The translations under genes and the position numbers were made by a program. A stretch of DNA of 64,000 bases from Novosphingobium profundi (GTDB taxonomy: Bacteria > Pseudomonadota > Alphaproteobacteria > Sphingomonadales > Sphingomonadaceae), in the NCBI RefSeq assembly GCF_018491765.1, contig NZ_JABWCU010000005.1, forward strand, positions 278,985 through 342,984, written 5' to 3'. Below the pieces are notes generated by a model. It made no database searches. It was not told where the DNA came from and saw only the letters and a program-made list of their open reading frames with translations. This document shows, one piece after another, positions 25,092 through 33,909 of this stretch. Every line of letters begins with the position of its first letter. The stretch's first letter is position 1.

Positions 25092-28000
25092 GGAAAGTGA
25101 TCGGGCGCGGGGTTCTCCTTGCAGGTGTCGGACTTTGGGCCGGGCTGGGGGCCGCGACGGCGCAGGCGCAATTGCCGATCACCCCCGAGCGCGTGATCGA
25201 GGTGCACCCCGATCGCACGACCTGGTCCTCGCTCGACGTCGCGCCCGACGGCAAGACGATCGTGTTCGACGTGCTGGGCGACCTCTACACGATGCCGGCC
25301 AGCGGCGGGAAGGCGCGCCAGCTCAGCGAAGGCCTCGCCTTCGACAGCCAGCCGCGTTTTTCCCCCGACGGGCGGTGGATCACCTTCACCAGCGACCGGA
25401 ACGGCTCGGAGAACGTCTGGATCGCGCGCGCCGACGGGACGGGCGCGCGGGTCGTCTCGAGGTTCGACGACGAGACGGTGCTGGTCTCACCCACCTGGAG
25501 CGCGGACGGCACGTCGGTCTTCGCCAGCCGCTTCCGGCCTGACCTCAACAATTACGAACTCTGGCGCTTCCCGCGCGAGGGTGCGGGCGAACTCGTGGTG
25601 CCGGTCAAGCCTTCGGCCGAGGCCCCGCGCGAGGCCTGGCGCTCGACGCTCGACGCCTCGGCCTCGGCGGATGGGCGCTGGCTCTACTACGCGCGCCGGG
25701 TGGGCGGGCTCGAGTTCGACGTGCCCACGCGCTGGACGATCCTGCGCCGCGATCTGGCCAGCGGGACCGAGCAGGAGGTGATCGCAGGGCCCTCGGGGCG
25801 CGGCACGCAAGAAGACGCCTATTTTGCGCCGCGCATTGCGGGTGATGGGCGCCATCTCGCCTATGTCACGCGCCGCGAGGGCAAGTCGATGCTGCGCCTG
25901 CGCGACCTTGCAACGGGCGAGGACCGACCGCTCGGTGAAACGCAGCTCGATGCGATGCAGGCCTCCTCGTGGCAAGGCATGGTGCCGGGCATGGCCTTCA
26001 CGCCCGATGGCGCGGCGCTTGTGTTGAGCCGCGACGGCCACTTCGAGCGCCAGCCGACCGATGGCGGCGGGGCCAAGCTGCTCCCCCGCATGATCGACGC
26101 GCGGATCGCGCTTGCGCCCTCGACGCGGTTCTCGATCCGCGAGGAGACGGGACCGGTCGTGTCGAAGCTGGCGATGGATCCGGCAACCTCGCCCGACGGG
26201 ACGCGGGTCGCCTTTGCGGCGCTCGGTGGCCTGTGGATCCAGACGCTGGGGGAAAGCGCCGCGCACCGCCTGCCGATCGATCTCGACCTGCCGATGCAGC
26301 CCGCCTGGCGACCCGATGGGCAAGGGTTGGTCTTCGCGACCTGGTCCGAGGCCGAGGGCGGCGCCCTGTGGACGGCGCGCAGTGACGGCGAAGCGGCGCG
26401 CAAGCTTCCCGCGCTTCCCGCCTACTACCGCGATCCGGTCTATACGCCCGACGGCGCGCACATCCTCGCGCTGCGCTCTTCCATCGACGAGCGGCGGCAG
26501 AACTTCTTCGAATACGGACCCTTGCGGGCCAGCGATCTGGTCGCGATCGATCCTGCGAGCGGCGCGGCGCGGGTCATCGCGCATGGACGTTTCGGGGGGC
26601 GCGCGCAATTCACGGGTGAGGCGGACACCGCCTACCTCTTCAGCGGGCAGGGACTGGTGCGGGTGAACCTTGGCACCGGGCGCGTCGACCCGGTGGCGCA
26701 AGTGACGGGCCCGTCCTACTATTTCGTCGAGGGCAATTCGCCGGTCGATGCCATGCGCATCAGCCCCGATGGTCGGTCGATCGCGGCCAGCATCGGCGAT
26801 CGCCTCTACGTCCTGCCGCGCCCGGCCGATCCGACCACGACGCTCGACGTGCTTGCGAAGGACAGTCCGGCACGGGTCCTGCCGGGTTCGGGTGCGGACT
26901 GGTTCGAATGGAGCGCCCCCGGGCAGCTCGACGCGACGCTGGGCACCGGGTGGACCCGCTACGACACCAGCGGTGCCACCGGGCACGAGGCGATGCGCCT
27001 CGTCGCCCGTCTGCCGCGCGCGGTGCCGCGAGGCTCGCTCCTGCTCCACGGCGCGCGGGTGCTGACGATGGCCGATGACGACCGCGTGATCGAGAACGCC
27101 GACGTGCTTGTCACCGGGGATCGGATCGCCGCGATCGGTCCGGCCGGAACGCTCGAGGTGCCCGAGGGGACCACCGTGCGCGACGTCACCGGCAAGACGA
27201 TCCTGCCTGGCTTTATCGACGTCCATGACCATATCGGCGAGATCCGCCGCACCAACTGGTCAAGCGAGCAATGGGGCCTGCGCGCGCGCCTTGCCTATGG
27301 CGTGACTACCAGCTTCGACCCCTCGACGCTCAGCATCGACCACATCGGCTACGAGGGACTGGTCGATGCCGGGCTGATGCTGTCGCCGCGCCTGCGCTCC
27401 ACGGGGCCGGCGGTCTTCTCCAAGGTGCGCATCGCCTCGCCGGACGACGCGCGCCGGGTCCTCGCGCGCTATTCGGATGGCTATCGCCTGTCCAATCTCA
27501 AGGAATACCGCACCGGCGACCGCGAGGTGCGCCAGTGGCTGGCGATCGCCGCGCGCGAGCAGCATCTCCTGCCCACCACCGAGGGGGCGCTTGCGCTCAA
27601 GCTCGACCTCACGCAGATCCTCGATGGCTACGCGGGCAACGAACACGCCTTGCCCGCCCCGCCGCTCGGCGATGATCTGATCGCGGTGTTGAAGGCGATG
27701 CGCACGAGCTACGACACCACGCTTTCGATCACCAATTCGGGTTCGCCCGCGACCGACTGGTTCGTCGCGCACGAGGATCCGGTGGTGGACGACAAGCTGC
27801 GGCGCTTCTGGCCCGGCAACGCGCTGCGCCAGCGGCTGGAGCCGAGCCGGTCGTTCGTGCCGCTGGCGCAGGAACGCTTTCCCGTCATCGCGCGCGACCT
27901 TGCGCGGCTGGCCGAGGCGGGGGTGCTGGTGGGCATGGGCTCGCACGGCGAAATGCCCGGGATCGGCTACCACTGGGAAATGGAGGCGCACGTGCTGGGC

Positions 28001-28309
28001 GGCATGAGCGCGCCGGCGGTGCTCCACGCCGCGACCGCAGGTTCGGCCGAGACGATCGGACGGCTGGCCGACCTTGGCACGCTCGAGCCGGGCAAGCTCG
28101 CCGACCTGCTCGTGCTCGACGCCGACCCGCGCGCCGACATCCGCAACGCGCGGCGGATCGCCTCGGTGATGCGCGGCGGCTTTCTCTACGAGGGCACCAC
28201 CTTGCGCGCGCTCTGGCCGGTGGCCGGGTCGGCGCCCCACGCCTGGTTCGAAGGCAAGGGCAGCGAGAACTGGCTGGCGACCCCGATGCCGGGGCACCTG
28301 CCGGATTGA
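25088..28309 (+). CDS. Exported beta-propeller-amidohydrolase fusion protein
   Basis: A 1073-residue protein. A signal peptide (cleavage near A-Q-A-Q-L) is followed by a TolB/WD40-like propeller of about 600 residues with repeated S-P-D-G and A-P-D-G turns. A C-terminal amidohydrolase then has the metal motif F-I-D-V-H-D-H-I-G, later G-S-H-G-E-M-P-G, and the typical end L-E-P-G-K-L-A-D-L-L-V-L-D-A-D-P. This architecture is a recognised TolB-amidohydrolase type, thought to act on peptides or cyclic amides outside the cytoplasm. Start GTG 25088 overlaps the PepSY stop. It may hydrolyse a peptide-like ligand connected with the TonB system; substrate unknown. Confidence 0.87.
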   Translation: MRKVIGRGVLLAGVGLWAGLGAATAQAQLPITPERVIEVHPDRTTWSSLDVAPDGKTIVFDVLGDLYTMPASGGKARQLSEGLAFDSQPRFSPDGRWITFTSDRNGSENVWIARADGTGARVVSRFDDETVLVSPTWSADGTSVFASRFRPDLNNYELWRFPREGAGELVVPVKPSAEAPREAWRSTLDASASADGRWLYYARRVGGLEFDVPTRWTILRRDLASGTEQEVIAGPSGRGTQEDAYFAPRIAGDGRHLAYVTRREGKSMLRLRDLATGEDRPLGETQLDAMQASSWQGMVPGMAFTPDGAALVLSRDGHFERQPTDGGGAKLLPRMIDARIALAPSTRFSIREETGPVVSKLAMDPATSPDGTRVAFAALGGLWIQTLGESAAHRLPIDLDLPMQPAWRPDGQGLVFATWSEAEGGALWTARSDGEAARKLPALPAYYRDPVYTPDGAHILALRSSIDERRQNFFEYGPLRASDLVAIDPASGAARVIAHGRFGGRAQFTGEADTAYLFSGQGLVRVNLGTGRVDPVAQVTGPSYYFVEGNSPVDAMRISPDGRSIAASIGDRLYVLPRPADPTTTLDVLAKDSPARVLPGSGADWFEWSAPGQLDATLGTGWTRYDTSGATGHEAMRLVARLPRAVPRGSLLLHGARVLTMADDDRVIENADVLVTGDRIAAIGPAGTLEVPEGTTVRDVTGKTILPGFIDVHDHIGEIRRTNWSSEQWGLRARLAYGVTTSFDPSTLSIDHIGYEGLVDAGLMLSPRLRSTGPAVFSKVRIASPDDARRVLARYSDGYRLSNLKEYRTGDREVRQWLAIAAREQHLLPTTEGALALKLDLTQILDGYAGNEHALPAPPLGDDLIAVLKAMRTSYDTTLSITNSGSPATDWFVAHEDPVVDDKLRRFWPGNALRQRLEPSRSFVPLAQERFPVIARDLARLAEAGVLVGMGSHGEMPGIGYHWEMEAHVLGGMSAPAVLHAATAGSAETIGRLADLGTLEPGKLADLLVLDADPRADIRNARRIASVMRGGFLYEGTTLRALWPVAGSAPHAWFEGKGSENWLATPMPGHLPD

Positions 28310-28340
28310 GGCGGGTGCCCGGGCTGTCGTCCGCGCAGGC

Positions 28341-29435
28341 TCAGGGCTGGGCGGGCTCGGGCTCGGCCTGCAGGGCGGGTTCGACGGCAGTCGGCGTGGT
28401 CGCGGGAGCCACGGGGGCGACTTCGCTCGTGGATGTGTCGGTTTCGGGCGGCTGGGCTGCGTCCTCGGCGGGCGCGTCCTTCGTCTTTCGCGCAGTGGGC
28501 ATCGTCGGCCCGTAGACCGGCACGACATCGGGCAGGATGCGGCCGTGGAGCGCCTCGATCTCGGCCTTGCGCTGGCGCAAGTAGAGCTCGCGGTAGGTCG
28601 CGTAAGGGTTGTCCTGCTCGCGGATGCGGCCGATCTCGTCGTCGAAGGCCGCGCGCTCGCCGAGCTGGTTGAGCACGATCATCGGGATCGCGACTTCGGG
28701 CTTGGTGAAGGGCTTGCCGAGCAGCGCAGGCGAGACGAGGTTGTCCACCGTATCGCCGATGAGATCGCGCACCGTCGTCGGCCCGATGATCGGCAGGTAC
28801 ATGAACGGACCGGGGCCAACGCCGTAGTAGCCCAGCACGTTGGCAAGGCCGTTGGCGCGGTAGGGCAGGTTGAACGGCTCGCGCTTGGCGACGTCGATCA
28901 GACCGGCAAGGCCAAGCGTGGTGTTGACGAGGAAGCGCCCGGCGGTCTCGAAGGCCTTGCCCGGCTTGAGCTCGAGCATGAAGGCGAGGAACACCACCGG
29001 TTCGCCCAGGTTCGTGAAGACGTTGCGCAGGCCCTGGCGGACCGGGCGCGGCAGGCCCTTGTTGTAGACCTTGGCGACCGGCTCGACGAGCGCCTTGTCG
29101 ACGCCCTGGACGATCGAGAACGATTGTTCGTTGATGCGTTCGAGCGGATCGCCCGGCGGCGGGGGTGAGCGGCGCATGACGATGATCTCGCCGCCGACCG
29201 TTTCGGGCGGACTGTCGTCGCCGGTGCCGGGGTCGGGCACGACCGAGGGATCGGGCTCGAGCAACAGCGGCTCGGCCGGAGCGGCGTCGACCGAGGCGGG
29301 CGGTGCCACGTCGGGAAGGGGGGATGCCGGTGCGGGAGCCTGCGCCGTTTCGGCGCTTTGCGGTGCCTGGGCAAGGGCGGCGTCCGGGCTGGCGGTCCCG
29401 ATCATCAATGCGACAGCAGCGGCCGTCAGACTCAT
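28341..29435 (-). CDS. mlaA: MlaA/VacJ-family phospholipid-transport protein, non-lipidated and extended
   Basis: A 364-residue MlaA homologue; MlaA removes misplaced phospholipids from the outer leaflet of the outer membrane. The core has D-P-L-E-R-I-N, N-T-T-L-G-L-A-G-L-I-D-V-A, L-G-Y-Y-G-V-G-P-G-P and L-P-I-I-G-P-T-T-V-R-D. It differs from the usual ~250-residue lipoprotein: the signal peptide (M-S-L-T-A-A-A-V, cleavage near A-L-A-Q-A) has no lipobox cysteine, and proline/alanine-rich extensions of about 80 and 50 residues flank the core. Start ATG 29435 has AAGGA six bases upstream. No Mla ABC genes are nearby. Confidence 0.88.
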   Translation of the reverse strand: MSLTAAAVALMIGTASPDAALAQAPQSAETAQAPAPASPLPDVAPPASVDAAPAEPLLLEPDPSVVPDPGTGDDSPPETVGGEIIVMRRSPPPPGDPLERINEQSFSIVQGVDKALVEPVAKVYNKGLPRPVRQGLRNVFTNLGEPVVFLAFMLELKPGKAFETAGRFLVNTTLGLAGLIDVAKREPFNLPYRANGLANVLGYYGVGPGPFMYLPIIGPTTVRDLIGDTVDNLVSPALLGKPFTKPEVAIPMIVLNQLGERAAFDDEIGRIREQDNPYATYRELYLRQRKAEIEALHGRILPDVVPVYGPTMPTARKTKDAPAEDAAQPPETDTSTSEVAPVAPATTPTAVEPALQAEPEPAQP

Positions 29436-29665
29436 TCCATCGTCCTTGTCAGACAGTGCGCGCGGCGCGCATGGGCCGGCCTTGCTGAGTGCACCGTGCA
29501 TCGGCCGCGGGCTCGAGCGGGGATCGAGGGGGTGGATCGCGACCTGACGGGCATTCTCCAATGCCGCTATGCAACAAAGCCAGTTTCGTCAATCGCGCGA
29601 GACTTCGCAACCCCTCTCGTGCGACGAACCGAGCCTTGGAGTGCGACCGGAATTCCCTCGCGCAA

Positions 29666-30829
29666 TCAGTTCTCTTGGCAGGTCCCCTGGCGCGCGGCCT
29701 CGAGGATCGCCGCACCCATCGCCTCCCAGTCGTAGGCGGCCCGGGCGTGCGCCACCATGGCGGTGGTGTCGGGCGGGTCGGCGAGCAGGACGCCGAGCGC
29801 CTGTGCGCAGCGCCGGGCGGAGGCCTCGGGTTCGGCGGGGTCGATCTCGATGCCGTGGATCCAGCGGGCGGCGTCCGGGTCAGCGCGTGCGCTATGTTCG
29901 TTGCACAGGACCGCTAGGCCGCTCGCCATCGCTTCCTGCACGACGAGCGGGAAGCCTTCGCCGACGCTGGGCAGGACGAGGGCATCGGCGCTGCGGTAGA
30001 GCGCGGCCAGCGTGGCGCGGTCGAGCGCGCCGAGCGGGTGGACGTTGGCGAGGCCCCATTGCGCAGGGTCGAGCGGGCCGGTCCCGGCCAGCGCGAAAGT
30101 GACGTCCGGGCGAAGCCTGGCCAACGCCCGCAGCACCGGGAGCCCTTTCTTCTCGACCAGCCGGCCGGCGAAGAGCGCGAGCGGGCGATCACCGGGCAAC
30201 CCGTGCGCGGCGCGCACGTGCGCCATCCGTTCGGCGCGCTCGTCCGGGGCGAAGGGGTGGAAGAGCGCGGTGTCGACCCCGTTGAAAAGCAGCTGCGACT
30301 GGCGTGCAGGGCGAGGGCCAAGGAGGTCTTCGCGCACGCTCGCGCTGATGAAGACGAGCGTGCGCGCGGCGCGCAGCATCGGGCGGGTGACGAGGGTGTT
30401 GGCAAGGCGCATCAGCGCGCGCAGGGCCGCGCTCTGGAAGGGGATCGCGGAGATGTGCTGGATCAGCACCTCGGGTACGTGCGCGCGCCGCGCGAAGATC
30501 AGCGCGGCGATCGAGGTGAGGTAGAGCGAATCGTGGATCACCACGAGGTCCGCGGCACGAACTTCGGCGCGCAGCCGCGCGAGCGCGCGCGGCGAGGGGA
30601 GCAGAAGGGGCAGGCCGTTGATCCGCTCGAGCGGGTTGGCGCAGTCGAGGGCGAGGGTGCGGTAGGGCGCCTTGTCCGGTTCGTTGGCGCCGGCTGCCCC
30701 GGCTTGCGCGCAGGCCGCCCAGGTGACCGCGTGCCCGGCTTTTGCGAAGACCCGGCACAGTTGCCCCGCGACGCGCTCGATCCCCCCACCGTGCGCCTCG
30801 TGGAAGTTGCTGACCATCAGGATCTTCAC
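29666..30829 (-). CDS. Family 4 glycosyltransferase
   Basis: A 387-residue GT-B glycosyltransferase. The N-terminal half has M-V-S-N-F-H-E-A-H-G-G-G-I-E-R-V; the C-terminal half has L-F-A-G-R-L-V-E-K-K-G-L and the E-x7-E nucleotide-sugar motif within P-S-V-G-E-G-F-P-L-V-V-Q-E-A-M-A-S-G. The first codon is GTG 30829 (V-K-I-L-M-V); ATG 30817 four codons later is the alternative. It stands between M14 peptidase and MlaA genes on the same strand. Likely a cell-surface glycan enzyme; acceptor and sugar unknown. Confidence 0.87.
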   Translation of the reverse strand: MKILMVSNFHEAHGGGIERVAGQLCRVFAKAGHAVTWAACAQAGAAGANEPDKAPYRTLALDCANPLERINGLPLLLPSPRALARLRAEVRAADLVVIHDSLYLTSIAALIFARRAHVPEVLIQHISAIPFQSAALRALMRLANTLVTRPMLRAARTLVFISASVREDLLGPRPARQSQLLFNGVDTALFHPFAPDERAERMAHVRAAHGLPGDRPLALFAGRLVEKKGLPVLRALARLRPDVTFALAGTGPLDPAQWGLANVHPLGALDRATLAALYRSADALVLPSVGEGFPLVVQEAMASGLAVLCNEHSARADPDAARWIHGIEIDPAEPEASARRCAQALGVLLADPPDTTAMVAHARAAYDWEAMGAAILEAARQGTCQEN

Positions 30830-30909
30830 GGGGGCGAGGCACCTTTGCGCGTGGGGCGAGGTGCCTCTTTTCCCGCTCGCATCCGCGGCGTCAAGCGCCG
30901 CCGCAGGAC

Positions 30910-33690
30910 CTACGGCGCATCCGAACCCGCCAGCAGCACGCCGTTGAAGAGGAACTTGAAGGTGGCGAAGGGCTGGCCGCGCTGCGTCACCTCGGGGGCC
31001 ATGAGATAGACGTGGCCCTTGCCGAGGCCGCTCTCGACGATGCCGGCCCCGCCATTCAGCCGCTTCTGGCCCCAGGCCCAGCCCGAGACGAGCGGGTCGT
31101 CGCGGTCGAACCAGCTGACCGCGTGCACCGAGGCGTCGTCGGGGCGGAAGACCGGGTTGTTGTTGTAGAACAGGTTGACCCGGGGTGCGACGCCGAAGGC
31201 GAGCGGATCGGTGCTGTCGACTTTTGCGCTCAGGATCGATCCGGGGACGTAGAAGCTGTTCGCGGAGACCTTCTGCACCTTGCCGTCGGGCCCCTTGGGC
31301 GCAAGCAGGTTGGTGACCGGCACGCCCAGCGCCTCGCCCATGCGCGTGGCGTTGCCCACGGCGATGACCGTGCCGCCGGCCCTCGCGAAGGCGGCGACTT
31401 GCGGGAAGGTCTTCTCGGGCGTGATCGTGCCCAGCATCGGCCGGTAGGCGGCGGGGATCGTCGCGGCTTCGGGCTGGGGGCGCGAGGGTCCGCCTTCGCG
31501 GCCGAGGACGTCGCTCTGGAACACCAGCGCGTCGTACTTCGCGGCAAGGCCGCCCTTGTCGAGCGCCTGGGGATAGACCAGCTCGTAGGGGAATTCGTAT
31601 TGCTCGAAGATCCAGCGCGTCCAGCCCGAGGCCATCGAACCGCCGTAGACGTCGACGAGGCCGATCTTCACCGGCTTGATCGCGATCGCCGTGCCCGAGG
31701 GCCTGGCCTCCTGCGCATAGGCGTCGAGGCCGAGCGGGCCGACACCGGCCGCGACGATGGCGGCGGCCTTGGCCGAGGCCGGGATCCACAGCGCGCCCGG
31801 CGCGAGCGTACGGCCCGCGACGCTTGCGCCCTCCTTCAGCCAGAACACCGGCAGGCCCGCCTTGAGCAGGCGGTTGGTGAGCGTGAAGCTGGTGTTGACG
31901 CCGTGGTCGACGATCCAGCCCGCCTTGCCGTCGCCCACAACGCGGCCCGGCGGCGGGGCGGCGATTACCTCGCCCACGAGCGGGAAGGCGGGCGGCGGCG
32001 CGTCGAGCACGCGATCGAAGGCGACGTTCATCTGCAGCGCCAGCGTATAGCCGGTGACGTCGTAGGGCTTGATCGGCGGGCCGCCTTCATATGCGAAGTC
32101 CTGCGGGTGATCCTGCGGCTCGAACATGTCGAGCACGTGCGGGCGGAAGGCCTGATCGGTGCGCACCACGTAGCTGCCCGCGGGATAGCTCTTGCCCGCG
32201 AAGGTGAAGGCGGCGGGCGCCTGCTGCACCTCGATGCCGGTCTTGATCAGCGCGTTCACGAAGCGCACGGTAGTCGGCATGTCCTGCTGAGCGTCGGCGG
32301 GCAGGATGTAGGCGCGCGGCGCGCGCGTGTCGGGGGCGTGGAGCACGCTTTCGTAGAGACTGGCGGGCACGATCTTCTCGGTTCCCCAGCTGAAGGTTCC
32401 GGCGGTCTCCTCGGGGCCCGGCGGGGGCATTGTCTTCGCAGCTTCGCGGACCGCCTCGAGCCGCTTGGGGGTGACGACCCAGGCGTCGGTGCTGCCCTTG
32501 GCGATCTCGTTGCGGCCCATCACATAGCGGTTGTACTGGATCGTCTCGCGGTAGCGCGAGGCGTAGTCGAGGATCGCGCGGTCCATCTCCTTCACGTAGT
32601 CGAGCGACTGCTGGAAATGCCATTCCTGCGGCGCGATCGGGAGCACCTCGTCCTGCCGGGGAAGCTGGTTCTCGGGCACCAGCGGGATCTTGAGCGGGGT
32701 CGGGTTGCCGATGATCTCGGTGAGGATGCCGATCTGGTTGTGGAAGTAGCCGATGGTGCGGATGCCGCCGTTGAACCAGGTCGAATAGGGTGCGGCCGAG
32801 CGCATGGCCGAGCCGCCCATGCCCTTGGCGACGAGCCGGGCGTGCATCATCTGCCCGACCACGTCGGTCTGGTTGATGACGAGCGGCTCGTTGTTGAAGT
32901 TGTAGGGGTCGCGGAAAGGCGGGATGAACACCACCGCGCCCAGCGGGCCGGTCTGGTGCTGGTTGTAGAGGATCTGGGGGAACCACTCGCGATAGCCCGC
33001 GCGGTTCATGTTGGTCGTCTCGGGCTGGGTCGAGGCGAAGCTGTCGCGGTTGTTATCGTGGCCGATGTACTTCTGGTAGAGCACCGGGATCGAGTCCGTG
33101 GTGCGCTTGCGGGGATCAGCCATGTACCAGTCGGCGACGAGTTCGAGCCCGTCGGGATTGGCGAAGACGAAGAGCATGATGTCGTCGCCCAGCAGGCGCA
33201 GTGTCTCGGGATCGTTGCGGGTGAGCATCTCGTGGATGATCTGGACGTGGCTCTGCGCGTTGACGACTTCGCTGGCGTGGAGTCCGGCGTCCATCCATAC
33301 CATCGCGCGCCCTTCGGCGGCGAGCGCGTGGGCGGCCTCGTCGTCGAGCCCCTTGGCGAGCGCTAGCTTCTGCGCGATCGCGCGGTACTTCTCCAGGTCG
33401 CGGATGTTCTCGGGCGAGGAGACGACGGCCATGTACTGCTCGCGCCCCTCGGCGGTCTTGCCGATCGAGACCAGCTTGATGCGGTCGCTTTCCCTGGCCA
33501 CCTGCTGGAGCCAGGCGGAAATGCGCGTGTAGTCGGCGAGGAAGTAGTCCGCGCCGACCGTGCCGCCCACCATCTTTTCGGGCGGCGTGATCGCGGCGCT
33601 GGTGGCAGGTGCGTCCTCGGCCGCGACCGGGGTGGCACCGAGCGGAAGCGCAAGGCAGGTGGCGGCAAGCAGCAGAGGGCGAAGGGTCAT
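30910..33690 (-). CDS. Exported M14-family zinc carboxypeptidase
   Basis: A 926-residue metallopeptidase with a signal peptide (cleavage near P-V-A-A-E). The peptidase domain has zinc ligands His138 and Glu141 in G-L-H-A-S-E, third ligand His245 in Y-N-Q-H-Q-T-G, and catalytic Glu325 in I-L-T-E-I-I-G. A ~550-residue C-terminal region follows that resembles a class-I glutamine-amidotransferase-like fold, as in large M14 proteins of this type. It probably trims peptides in the periplasm. With the M20 peptidase and TonB receptor upstream on the same strand it suggests peptide uptake and breakdown. Confidence 0.9.
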   Translation of the reverse strand: MTLRPLLLAATCLALPLGATPVAAEDAPATSAAITPPEKMVGGTVGADYFLADYTRISAWLQQVARESDRIKLVSIGKTAEGREQYMAVVSSPENIRDLEKYRAIAQKLALAKGLDDEAAHALAAEGRAMVWMDAGLHASEVVNAQSHVQIIHEMLTRNDPETLRLLGDDIMLFVFANPDGLELVADWYMADPRKRTTDSIPVLYQKYIGHDNNRDSFASTQPETTNMNRAGYREWFPQILYNQHQTGPLGAVVFIPPFRDPYNFNNEPLVINQTDVVGQMMHARLVAKGMGGSAMRSAAPYSTWFNGGIRTIGYFHNQIGILTEIIGNPTPLKIPLVPENQLPRQDEVLPIAPQEWHFQQSLDYVKEMDRAILDYASRYRETIQYNRYVMGRNEIAKGSTDAWVVTPKRLEAVREAAKTMPPPGPEETAGTFSWGTEKIVPASLYESVLHAPDTRAPRAYILPADAQQDMPTTVRFVNALIKTGIEVQQAPAAFTFAGKSYPAGSYVVRTDQAFRPHVLDMFEPQDHPQDFAYEGGPPIKPYDVTGYTLALQMNVAFDRVLDAPPPAFPLVGEVIAAPPPGRVVGDGKAGWIVDHGVNTSFTLTNRLLKAGLPVFWLKEGASVAGRTLAPGALWIPASAKAAAIVAAGVGPLGLDAYAQEARPSGTAIAIKPVKIGLVDVYGGSMASGWTRWIFEQYEFPYELVYPQALDKGGLAAKYDALVFQSDVLGREGGPSRPQPEAATIPAAYRPMLGTITPEKTFPQVAAFARAGGTVIAVGNATRMGEALGVPVTNLLAPKGPDGKVQKVSANSFYVPGSILSAKVDSTDPLAFGVAPRVNLFYNNNPVFRPDDASVHAVSWFDRDDPLVSGWAWGQKRLNGGAGIVESGLGKGHVYLMAPEVTQRGQPFATFKFLFNGVLLAGSDAP

Positions 33691-33838
33691 CGGTCAGCTC
33701 CTGTCGGCCGCCGCGGCGGCGTGGTCGAATGGGATGGGAAAAAGGGAGGGCAGGCCGGGGTCGGGCCTGCCCGCCAGGATGGGTCGGGTGAACCGGGGGC
33801 CAATACCAACCGGCGTTGAGCTTGACTCATCGCAGGTT

Positions 33839-33901
33839 GCTCAAGCCCGCGCGGCGCTTGAGCGTTTCAAGCTGTTGATGCGTCAGCATCACTGCAGCTT
33901 G
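33839..33901 (-). repeat. Two tandem stem-loops between peptidase genes
   Basis: Immediately after the M20 gene (minus strand) are two hairpins: CAAGCTG...CAGCTTG enclosing TGATGC-GTCA-GCATCA (33868-33901), and a perfect GCTCAAGC/GCTTGAGC pair (33839-33846 and 33856-33863). There is no T run. They may end or stabilise the receptor-M20 transcript. Confidence 0.55.
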
Positions 33902-33909
33902 ATATAAGG

